Of a stretch of 6,299 nt of DNA, positions 1 to 5,396 are shown in pieces; within the stretch, counting starts at the first letter, position 1; each line of letters starts with the position of its first letter. The DNA is from Candidatus Fibrimonadales bacterium (GTDB lineage Bacteria > Fibrobacterota > Fibrobacteria > Fibrobacterales > Fibrobacteraceae), in NCBI GenBank assembly GCA_009777135.1, contig WRMM01000128.1, forward strand, positions 1-6,299, written 5' to 3'. The notes under the pieces were generated by a model. It did not search any database. It was not told where the DNA came from and was given only the letters and a program-made list of their open reading frames with translations. The position numbers and the translations under genes were made by a program.

Positions 1-11
1 ATTAAAATGGT

Positions 12-32
12 AGGCTCTTTGCGGTAGAGCCT
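12..32 (-). terminator. Small hairpin downstream of xseA, possible weak terminator
   Basis: A perfect 7-base inverted repeat (AGGCTCT at 12-18, AGAGCCT at 26-32) encloses a 7-base loop. Read on the minus strand it lies about 65 bases after the xseA stop and is followed by ACCATTTTAAT, which is only moderately T-rich. It could end the cheX-xseA transcript, but the absence of a clean U tract makes this uncertain. A smaller hairpin (AATTG at 92-96, CAATT at 101-105) overlaps the xseA stop codon. Confidence 0.3.
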
Positions 33-96
33 TGAAATGGGGAATTTAAAATGTGTTTCAGCGTAGTGAAGCATTGTGGGGTAATTTAGTAAATTG

Positions 97-1332
97 CTAA
101 CAATTAGTCGCTGACAATAATTCCCCATCCGCAAACACAGTCCTCAAAATCGAGTTTTTTTTTGCCTCTTCCGCCGAGCGCAGAATTTTTCCGCTTGCGT
201 TTTTGGTTATGGTGTAGCCTCTTTTGAGCTGAATTTCGGGATTTGCTGCTTTAGTTTTTTCTTCCAGCAAGTTCAAAGCCTGCTCCTGAAAATCCATTAT
301 TTTTGGAATGCCGCGCTTTAAGCCAAGCGCGTTTCTAGATAGATTTTCTTTTTCTTTGGTAAAGATATTACCGCACATATTTGAAAGTAGAAGAATTCTG
401 TAACTCATTTTATCATGCTCTCTTATAAAAATCTGCATTAAATTTTCAAACTCAAAAGAAAGCGTTTGCAGTCTTTGCCATGCAGAATCAATCCTTGCTA
501 TTAAAAACTTTGCGCAGTCCGTTGGGGTTATTAAATGCGTGTGAGCAACCTTGTCTAAAAGGCTTTCATCAATTTCATGCCCTATTCCGGTTAAAACGGG
601 CAGAGGAAAAAAGGCTGCTGCTTTGCAAAGAGCATAGCTGTCAAAGAAAACCAAATCGGTTTTTGATCCGCCTCCCCTTATTATGCAAACAACATCTAAG
701 TCCTTATATTCCCTTAATTTACCGAGAGCTTCTATAATATCGTTTTCCGTATTTTGCCCCTGCATTTTTGCGGGAACAGTCGTTATTTTAAAAGCATAGC
801 CAGAAGCATTGATTGTGGCAATAAAGTCGCTATGGGCGGCACTGCTTTCAGAAGTTATCAAGCCTACGCTAAGTGGCAGGAGTGGCATTGAAAGTTCGCC
901 GTTCAAGCGGTGCAGGTTTTCTTTGACAAGCCTTTCCCAAATTTTCGCTCTGGTAATTGCGATTTCCCCTAAAGTAAACGCAGGGTCTATTTCCAATATT
1001 TTGCATTGAAATTTTCCGTAGGGAATGTAAAAGTCCGCTTCTAGCAGAACCTTTATTTTCATGTCTTTTGCAATTTGAAAGGGCACAGGCAGTTCGCTTA
1101 GGCGGCGGCTTAGAACCGCATATTGCGGGGCGAACATCGTAATCCCGAGCGTGGCTTTGGGCAAAACGGAATCTTCTTCGTATTCCACCAAGGTTATGTA
1201 AACCATTTTGCCCTTCTCCTGCAAGCTTGCCACAGTGCCATAAACCCAAACCTGCGGAATTCGGTTTTTAACGAGCCGCTGAACGGAAATCAAGTAATTG
1301 CTTAGGGAGTAGGAATCCTGGGTGTCAGGCAT
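97..1332 (-). CDS. xseA: Exodeoxyribonuclease VII large subunit
   Basis: This 411-residue protein is the large, catalytic subunit of exonuclease VII, which degrades single-stranded DNA to short oligonucleotides together with several copies of XseB. Visible in order are an N-terminal OB-fold region (about residues 8-115, opening LSNYLISVQRLVKNRIPQVW), the nuclease core with ITSESSAAHSDF (159-170), RGGGSKTDL (219-227) and GIGHEIDESLLDKVAHTHLI (249-268), a long helical stretch (about 280-365), and the family C-terminal block LKRGYTITKNASGK (369-382) ending in ADGEL. The AAHSDF variant differs from the common AAIRD form and suggests a divergent lineage. The ATG at 1332 is preferred over an in-frame ATG at 1365, because it has GAAGGA four bases upstream and its ATGCCTGA overlaps the stop of the CheX-like gene, implying translational coupling. 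No xseB is visible within the window. A nine-A run in the sense strand lies near the 3' end (155-163). Confidence 0.93.
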   Translation of the reverse strand: MPDTQDSYSLSNYLISVQRLVKNRIPQVWVYGTVASLQEKGKMVYITLVEYEEDSVLPKATLGITMFAPQYAVLSRRLSELPVPFQIAKDMKIKVLLEADFYIPYGKFQCKILEIDPAFTLGEIAITRAKIWERLVKENLHRLNGELSMPLLPLSVGLITSESSAAHSDFIATINASGYAFKITTVPAKMQGQNTENDIIEALGKLREYKDLDVVCIIRGGGSKTDLVFFDSYALCKAAAFFPLPVLTGIGHEIDESLLDKVAHTHLITPTDCAKFLIARIDSAWQRLQTLSFEFENLMQIFIREHDKMSYRILLLSNMCGNIFTKEKENLSRNALGLKRGIPKIMDFQEQALNLLEEKTKAANPEIQLKRGYTITKNASGKILRSAEEAKKNSILRTVFADGELLSATNC

Positions 1333-1795
1333 TGTTTCCTTCAGCGAGGGCCGCTTCCAGCACAAAATTTCCGATTTCTGGAGATGTGAATGGAATAACT
1401 ATGGTAGGCGCATATTTGGGCATGTACACCATGTGTTTTGAGCCTCTGGCTACTGATGGCAGGGAAATTCCGAATTTTTCCTTTTGAACGAATTTTTTCA
1501 CGTATCCGGCGATTATATTCACAAGTTCGCCCACAGCATCGCTCACATCGGGGCTTAGTTGCGTATATTTTTCGCCTAAAAATTTATTCACGGTTTTAAG
1601 TGCGCTTTCTTCCGTAAAGCCTATAACCACAGCTCCTTTAATTGTTCCGGTAAGACCTATCATGCCGGAAATATCTTTTATATTCATATCTTCGCTTAAC
1701 AAGTAAGGCTTGCCTGCCTCCACCTGAAGCATGAGCATTTTTTGAAAAGTATCTCTCGTTGCAAGTATAAACGCATTTATCCATTCAGCTTTCAT
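1325..1795 (-). CDS. cheX: CheX-like chemotaxis phosphatase
   Basis: The 156-residue product resembles the CheX/CheC/FliY phosphatase family, whose members remove phosphate from the response regulator CheY. The family's signature helix is clear as DAVGELVNIIAGYVKK (86-101), with Glu90 and Asn93 as the expected ExxN catalytic pair. GTIKGAVVIGF (50-60) matches the beta-strand region before it. Length is typical for a one-helix CheX; CheC would carry two such motifs. The ATG at 1795 gives the family-like N-terminus MKAEWINAF, but no Shine-Dalgarno sequence precedes it (ACCCCC lies directly upstream) and a strong palindrome sits five bases away. Longer in-frame starts exist, for example at 1834, without better ribosome binding sites. 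The gene overlaps xseA by 8 bases and is probably cotranscribed with it. No other chemotaxis gene is present, so its partner could be a CheY-like regulator outside motility. Confidence 0.8.
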   Translation of the reverse strand: MKAEWINAFILATRDTFQKMLMLQVEAGKPYLLSEDMNIKDISGMIGLTGTIKGAVVIGFTEESALKTVNKFLGEKYTQLSPDVSDAVGELVNIIAGYVKKFVQKEKFGISLPSVARGSKHMVYMPKYAPTIVIPFTSPEIGNFVLEAALAEGNNA

Positions 1796-1796
1796 G

Positions 1797-1827
1797 GGGG
1801 TAATGTAGAAAATTTCTACATTATCCC
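1797..1827. promoter_or_regulatory. Long palindrome between divergent cheX and mutase genes, candidate operator
   Basis: TAATGTAGAAA (1801-1811) and TTTCTACATTA (1813-1823) are perfect inverted 11-base arms around a single A. GGG at 1797-1799 also pairs with CCC at 1825-1827 across one G-T position. The site lies 5 bases upstream of the CheX-like start and about 30 bases upstream of the mutase start, the usual place for a regulator binding both divergent promoters. The one-base centre favours a DNA operator for a dimeric protein over an RNA hairpin. I do not recognise the binding family. Confidence 0.6.
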
Positions 1828-1842
1828 TACACATTCCACAAC

Positions 1843-1846
1843 GAGG
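1843..1846 (+). promoter_or_regulatory. Ribosome binding site of the mutase gene
   Basis: GAGG ends nine bases before the ATG at 1856. It supports that start over the in-frame ATG at 1742, which would begin inside the opposite-strand CheX-like gene and add 38 residues foreign to the family. Confidence 0.6.
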
Positions 1847-1855
1847 ATTTTTGAT

Positions 1856-4039
1856 ATGAGACTGGATATAAGCAATCTTGATTTCAAGGCTGATACTGGC
1901 AAGAGTTTTGAAACTTGGAAAAAAGAAGTTATAGATACAGGCAAGCTGCCGAATTTTGAGGCTTTGCAGATGCAAACCTCCGAGCAAATACCTGTGCTTC
2001 CCGTTTATAGCAAAGATGTTTGGAATGAAGTGGAGCATTTAGATTACGCTGCCGGCAAAGCGCCGTTCCTGCGCGGGCCTTATTCTACCATGTATGTTAT
2101 GAAGCCTTGGACAATCCGCCAATATGCCGGCTTTTCCACCGCAGCGGAATCCAACGCATTTTACCGCCGCAACCTTGCAAGCGGGCAAAAAGGGCTTTCC
2201 GTGGCTTTTGACCTTGCCACGCACCGCGGCTACGACGCAGACAATCAGCGCGTTGTTGGCGATGTGGGCAAAGCGGGCGTGAGTATATGCTCCGTTGAAG
2301 ATATGAAGGTTTTGTTTGACCAAATCCCGCTTGGCGAAATGTCCGTTTCCATGACCATGAACGGCGCCGTGCTTCCGGTGCTGGCTTTCTACATTGTGGC
2401 GGCAGAGGAACAGGGCGTGGCTTGGGAAAAGCTAACCGGCACAATCCAAAACGATATTCTAAAAGAATTCATGGTGCGCAACACCTATATTTACCCTCCA
2501 AAACCATCAATGAAAATAATTGGCGATATATTCAGCTTCACCACAAAGAACATGCCCAAATTCAACAGTATTTCAATTTCGGGCTACCACATGCAAGAGG
2601 CTGGCGCAACCAACGACATTGAACTAGCCTACACGCTTGCGGATGGCTGGGAATATATTCGCACTGGCATAGAAGCGGGCATGAACGTTGATGATTTTGC
2701 CCCAAGGCTTTCGTTCTTTTGGGCAATTGGCATGAACCATTTTATGGAAATCGCCAAAATGCGCGCAGGCCGTTTGCTTTGGTCAAAAATCGTTAAAACA
2801 TTCAATCCCAAAAAAGAAAAATCAATGGCGCTCCGCACTCATAGCCAAACAAGCGGATGGTCGCTCACCGAGCAAGACCCATTCAACAACGTTGCCCGCA
2901 CCTGCATAGAAGCTATGGCTGCCGGGCTTGGCCACACGCAAAGCCTGCACACCAACGCTTTAGACGAAGCAATCGCTCTCCCAACGGATTTTTCTGCGCG
3001 CATTGCCCGCAACACGCAGCTTTACATTCAAGAAGAAACGGGAATCACCAAATCGGTTGATCCATGGGCTGGTTCCTATTATGTGGAATATCTCACTCGG
3101 GAACTAGCAAGCCGCGCATGGAAGCTCATTCAAGAAGTTGAAGCGGAAGGCGGTATGGCAAGCGCAATTGAAAAGGGCATTCCCAAAACTCGCATTGAGG
3201 AGGCTGCCGCTCGCAAGCAGGCTCGCATAGATGGCAGCATAGACGCGATTATCGGCGTTAATAAACATCGCTTGGAGCAAGAAGACGCTTTGGATATTTT
3301 GGAAGTTGATAACACAGCGGTTCGCATTAGCCAGGTTGCCCGCTTGGAAGAAGTGCGCAAAGGCAGAAACCAAGCCGATGTGGATAGTGCTTTGACTGCG
3401 ATTACAAATTGTTTTGAAGAATGGAAGGCTGGCAAAAAAAGCGAGGGAAATTTGCTTGATCTTTCGGTGAAAGCAGCTAGAGTTCGCGCAACGCTCGGCG
3501 AAATTTCAGATGCTGCAGAAAAAGTTGTTGGCCGCTACAATGCGGTAATTCATAGGATAAGCGGTGTGTATAGCTCAGAAATAGGAAACAATAAGGAGTT
3601 CAAAGAAGTTCAGGCAATGACTGATTCCTTTGAAAAGAAGAAAGGCCGCCGCCCAAGAATAATGGTGGCGAAAATGGGTCAAGATGGCCACGACAGGGGA
3701 GCCAAGGTGGTTTCCACAGGCTATGCCGATATGGGCTTTACGGTTGATATTGGTCCCTTGTTCCAAACCCCGGAAGAAGCCGCCCGCATGGCGGTGGAAA
3801 ACGACGATGATATTCTTGGCGTAAGCTCTCTTGCCGCAGGCCACAAAACCCTTGTGCCGCAGGTTATAGCGGAGCTGAAAAAACTTGGCAGAGAAGATAT
3901 AATGGTAGTTGCAGGCGGAGTTATTCCCAACCAAGACTATGACTATCTTTACAAGTCTGGCGTTGTGGCGGTATTTGGCCCTGGAACGGCTATTGCCACT
4001 GCGGGCAAAAAAATGATGGAATTGTTATTGGCGGAATAG
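1856..4039 (+). CDS. Methylmalonyl-CoA mutase, catalytic (large) subunit
   Basis: The 727-residue protein is an adenosylcobalamin-dependent mutase that interconverts methylmalonyl-CoA and succinyl-CoA in propionate/succinate metabolism. The N-terminal substrate-binding TIM barrel (roughly residues 40-540) carries the hallmark blocks PYSTMYVMKPWTIRQYAGFS, VAFDLATHRGYDADN, TIQNDILKEFMVRNTYIYPP and SGYHMQEAGA. The C-terminal B12-binding domain (about 595-727) has GQDGHDRG with His612, the expected lower axial cobalt ligand, then GVSSLAAGH and VVAGGVIPNQDYDYL. Length matches catalytic subunits such as the 728-residue MutB of Propionibacterium, and no residue expected for activity seems lost; the usual FDLPTHRGYD has Ala for Pro. 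No small subunit gene lies upstream, so the enzyme may be a homodimer like ScpA of E. coli, or its partner is elsewhere. No epimerase or MeaB-type G-protein chaperone gene is in the window. The gene appears to start an operon with the small gene behind it. Confidence 0.95.
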   Translation: MRLDISNLDFKADTGKSFETWKKEVIDTGKLPNFEALQMQTSEQIPVLPVYSKDVWNEVEHLDYAAGKAPFLRGPYSTMYVMKPWTIRQYAGFSTAAESNAFYRRNLASGQKGLSVAFDLATHRGYDADNQRVVGDVGKAGVSICSVEDMKVLFDQIPLGEMSVSMTMNGAVLPVLAFYIVAAEEQGVAWEKLTGTIQNDILKEFMVRNTYIYPPKPSMKIIGDIFSFTTKNMPKFNSISISGYHMQEAGATNDIELAYTLADGWEYIRTGIEAGMNVDDFAPRLSFFWAIGMNHFMEIAKMRAGRLLWSKIVKTFNPKKEKSMALRTHSQTSGWSLTEQDPFNNVARTCIEAMAAGLGHTQSLHTNALDEAIALPTDFSARIARNTQLYIQEETGITKSVDPWAGSYYVEYLTRELASRAWKLIQEVEAEGGMASAIEKGIPKTRIEEAAARKQARIDGSIDAIIGVNKHRLEQEDALDILEVDNTAVRISQVARLEEVRKGRNQADVDSALTAITNCFEEWKAGKKSEGNLLDLSVKAARVRATLGEISDAAEKVVGRYNAVIHRISGVYSSEIGNNKEFKEVQAMTDSFEKKKGRRPRIMVAKMGQDGHDRGAKVVSTGYADMGFTVDIGPLFQTPEEAARMAVENDDDILGVSSLAAGHKTLVPQVIAELKKLGREDIMVVAGGVIPNQDYDYLYKSGVVAVFGPGTAIATAGKKMMELLLAE

Positions 4040-4043
4040 GAGC

Positions 4044-4051
4044 AAAGGAGG
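4044..4051 (+). promoter_or_regulatory. Very strong ribosome binding site of the 85-residue protein
   Basis: AAAGGAGG lies five bases before the ATG at 4057, in the 17-base gap after the mutase stop. It is the best Shine-Dalgarno match I noticed in the window and is the main evidence that the small gene is real and translated from the mutase transcript. Confidence 0.75.
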
Positions 4052-4056
4052 CTCAA

Positions 4057-4314
4057 ATGCAAAAATTCGTCTTCTTCAAAGACACTGTTGGCAGGCATCA
4101 ATTCATAAACTGCCTGCATCTCATTAGATGCGAGGTAAAGGAAGATTCCAATCATTCTGGAATTCTTGTGAAATTCTTTTTATCCAACGATAAAGACATT
4201 GAGTGGGCAAAGCGATGCAGCCCAGATGACAGCGTAAAAGCAATGCAGGCCATAATGGAAGGCAAAGTTGCGGATTTTCTTAAAAGCGATGAGCGGTTGC
4301 TGGAATTAGGATAA
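4057..4314 (+). CDS. Unrecognised 85-residue protein behind methylmalonyl-CoA mutase
   Basis: I do not recognise this protein. It begins MQKFVFFKDTVGRHQFINCL, has no signal peptide or membrane segment, and mixes charged and hydrophobic residues as a soluble alpha/beta domain would. It contains two cysteines in the first third (Cys19 and Cys25) and one near the middle (Cys54 in WAKRCSPDDS), followed by a probable helix (SVKAMQAIMEGKVADFLKSD). The 17-base spacing from the mutase gene and the AAAGGAGG site suggest cotranscription and a high translation rate, so a role linked to the mutase is possible but unproven. Its last 35 bases overlap the 3' end of the convergent methyltransferase gene. It could be an accessory or regulatory protein, or simply an unrelated passenger gene in the operon. 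Confidence 0.75.
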   Translation: MQKFVFFKDTVGRHQFINCLHLIRCEVKEDSNHSGILVKFFLSNDKDIEWAKRCSPDDSVKAMQAIMEGKVADFLKSDERLLELG

Positions 4315-5152
4315 GATAGTTCATTGAACTTTCTGTCCCTTTTGCTAAAACTGAAAATTTCTTATAGTTTTGCGCAAAGGCATTTTTTGCCATTTTCATC
4401 AAAGTTTCGCCGCTCCATTCGCTATAATTCGTGGCAAGCAGCAAAACTCCGTTGTTTTCCAAAATACTCACTGCCTTTGCAGCCAAACTCTCAAAATTCT
4501 TTGCCACGCTAAAAGTTTTTTTGCCGTTTTTTGCAAAGCTTGGAGGGTCTATGGCTATGGCTCCAAACTTTTTGCCTTTCTTTGCCGCCCAATCAACATA
4601 TTCTTCGGAGCTTCCGCAAAAAAATTCCCCCTGCAAAGCTTCTATCTCGTTCAGCAAATAATTCTCTTTGCCCTTATTCAAATTCTTTTTGCTAATATCA
4701 ACATTCACTGCTTTTAATGCCCCGTTTTTCCGAGCAAAAACGCTAAAAGAGCAGGTGTATGCAAACAAATTCAACACCTCTTTGCCTTTGCACATTTTGC
4801 CAAAAAGCATTCGCGCTTCGCGCATATCCAAAAAAAGCCCGGGGTTCAGCGTGTCCAGCAAATCCACGGCAAATTTGCAGCCATTTTCTTCAACAATGGT
4901 TTTGGAATCATTTCCAAACACGGTTTTTATTTCGCTGTAATTTTTGAATCTGTATTTTACCGCAATAAATTCTGGCGAAAAAGTATTTTTTAACGTTTCA
5001 ATCAATTTTTGTTCGCATTCGGTTGAATTTTTATTGAAAAATTGAATTTGATAGTGAGCATTGTATTTATCAATGGCAACGCCATCCAAACCGTTTGCTA
5101 TTTCATTGCTCAAGCGGTAGGCATTAGTGATGTTTGAGAGTTTTTTTTGCAA
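4280..5152 (-). CDS. Class I SAM-dependent methyltransferase, RlmI/RlmK-like (COG1092 type), no PUA domain
   Basis: The 290-residue product resembles the catalytic part of 23S rRNA methyltransferases RlmI and RlmK. An N-terminal region opens with RLSNEIANGLDGVAIDKYNA (13-32), matching the segment that follows the PUA domain in RlmI, so that RNA-binding domain is absent. NPGLFLDMREAR (103-114) is typical of the family, motif I is LNLFAYTCSFSVFA (127-140) with Cys where Gly is usual, and motif IV is DPPSF (202-206). The motif VI region reads LLLATNYSEWS, with Asn242 where RlmI has its Ser-Cys-Ser, which resembles RlmK (SNN) more than an m5C enzyme. The substrate is therefore unknown; rRNA is the likely class. 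There is no ATG near the N-terminus. TTG at 5152 is the best start, with GGGAA eight bases upstream, followed at once by an eight-A run. The gene is visibly AT-richer than the mutase gene. Confidence 0.82.
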   Translation of the reverse strand: MQKKLSNITNAYRLSNEIANGLDGVAIDKYNAHYQIQFFNKNSTECEQKLIETLKNTFSPEFIAVKYRFKNYSEIKTVFGNDSKTIVEENGCKFAVDLLDTLNPGLFLDMREARMLFGKMCKGKEVLNLFAYTCSFSVFARKNGALKAVNVDISKKNLNKGKENYLLNEIEALQGEFFCGSSEEYVDWAAKKGKKFGAIAIDPPSFAKNGKKTFSVAKNFESLAAKAVSILENNGVLLLATNYSEWSGETLMKMAKNAFAQNYKKFSVLAKGTESSMNYLILIPATAHRF

Positions 5153-5196
5153 AATTAAGGTTCCCAGCGAAAAATGTAGAAAAAGTTAATCATTGC

Positions 5197-5208
5197 TTAC
5201 TATAGTAA
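5197..5208 (-). promoter_or_regulatory. Possible -10 region for the methyltransferase gene
   Basis: TTACTATAGTAA is a perfect 12-base palindrome. On the minus strand it offers TATAGT, five of six matches to TATAAT, about 45 bases upstream of the TTG start. No convincing -35 box is seen. The same AATCAGC-N3-TACTATAG string faces the opposite way at the other end of the repeat element. Confidence 0.25.
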
Positions 5209-5376
5209 TCGCTGATTTACTTGCCCTGGAACATGGGACAAGCGATGTGCGAATCTACGTTATTTGGGATATGATTTTTAAATAATCATGTCCCATGTCC
5301 CAGCCAATGCAGCTCCACATGCCGCTTGTCCCATGTTCCAGAGCATTAAGTTCGACTTAATCAGCATCTACTATAG
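5200..5376. repeat. Nested palindromic intergenic element, MITE-like or structured
   Basis: The two ends are imperfect inverted copies. CTATAGTA, three variable bases and GCTGATT (5200-5217) answer the complement at 5359-5376. Inside, CTGGAACATGGGACAAGCG (5226-5244) is perfectly complementary to 5323-5341, and ATGTG (5245-5249) pairs with CACAT (5316-5320) across a two-base bulge. A central hairpin pairs 5265-5276 with 5284-5295 (12 base pairs, one G-T) around TTTAAAT. A fourth hairpin, ATTAAGT/ACTTAAT, lies at 5345-5361. A 15-base unit CTGGRACATGGGACA occurs three times: 5226-5240 (plus), 5289-5303 and 5327-5341 (minus). No obvious target-site duplication and no transposase are seen. It could be a MITE, a dispersed palindromic repeat, or a structured RNA or regulatory region between the divergent methyltransferase and ackA genes. 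Confidence 0.7.
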
Positions 5377-5377
5377 A
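5369..5377 (+). promoter_or_regulatory. Possible -10 region for ackA
   Basis: TACTATAGA contains TATAGA (5372-5377), close to TATAAT, about 20 bases upstream of the ackA ATG. A -35 element is not convincing (TTCGAC at 5351-5356 is poorly spaced). If it is used, the 5' untranslated region would be about 10-15 bases, in keeping with the lack of a Shine-Dalgarno site. Confidence 0.25.
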
Positions 5378-5396
5378 AATTTACTACGTTCTGCAA

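Noticed and set aside
1333..1365. An xseA start at the ATG at 1365
   Set aside because: It would lengthen the overlap with the CheX-like gene to about 40 bases, whereas the ATG at 1332 has GAAGGA upstream and a tight 8-base coupling overlap.
1742..1855. An N-terminal extension of 38 residues on the mutase, from an ATG at 1742
   Set aside because: It overlaps the CheX-like coding region on the other strand, lacks family similarity and is replaced by a well-placed GAGG before the ATG at 1856. The similar residues in both extended frames (NVENFYI and NVEIFYI) arise because the palindrome reads alike on both strands.
1828..1855. A cobalamin riboswitch controlling the B12-dependent mutase
   Set aside because: The gap before the mutase gene is only 60 bases, much too short for that aptamer, and no B12-box-like sequence is visible.
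1796..2038. The CheX-like frame extended to 2038 as a longer protein
   Set aside because: The extension runs antisense through the mutase start and does not resemble the CheX family; the 156-residue form matches the usual length.
5288..5341. Tiny open frames inside the palindromic element, for example an 18-codon frame starting MGQAACGAAL on the minus strand
   Set aside because: They lie entirely in inverted-repeat DNA, are under 20 codons and have no ribosome binding site, so they are probably by-products of the repeat.
5226..5341. The large stem as a bidirectional transcription terminator
   Set aside because: The flanking genes diverge from this region, so neither would end here, and no U tract follows the stem on either strand.
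5200..5376. A CRISPR array, because of the repeated 15-base unit
   Set aside because: There are only three copies, in mixed orientations with unequal spacing, so they are parts of a palindrome, not direct repeats with spacers.
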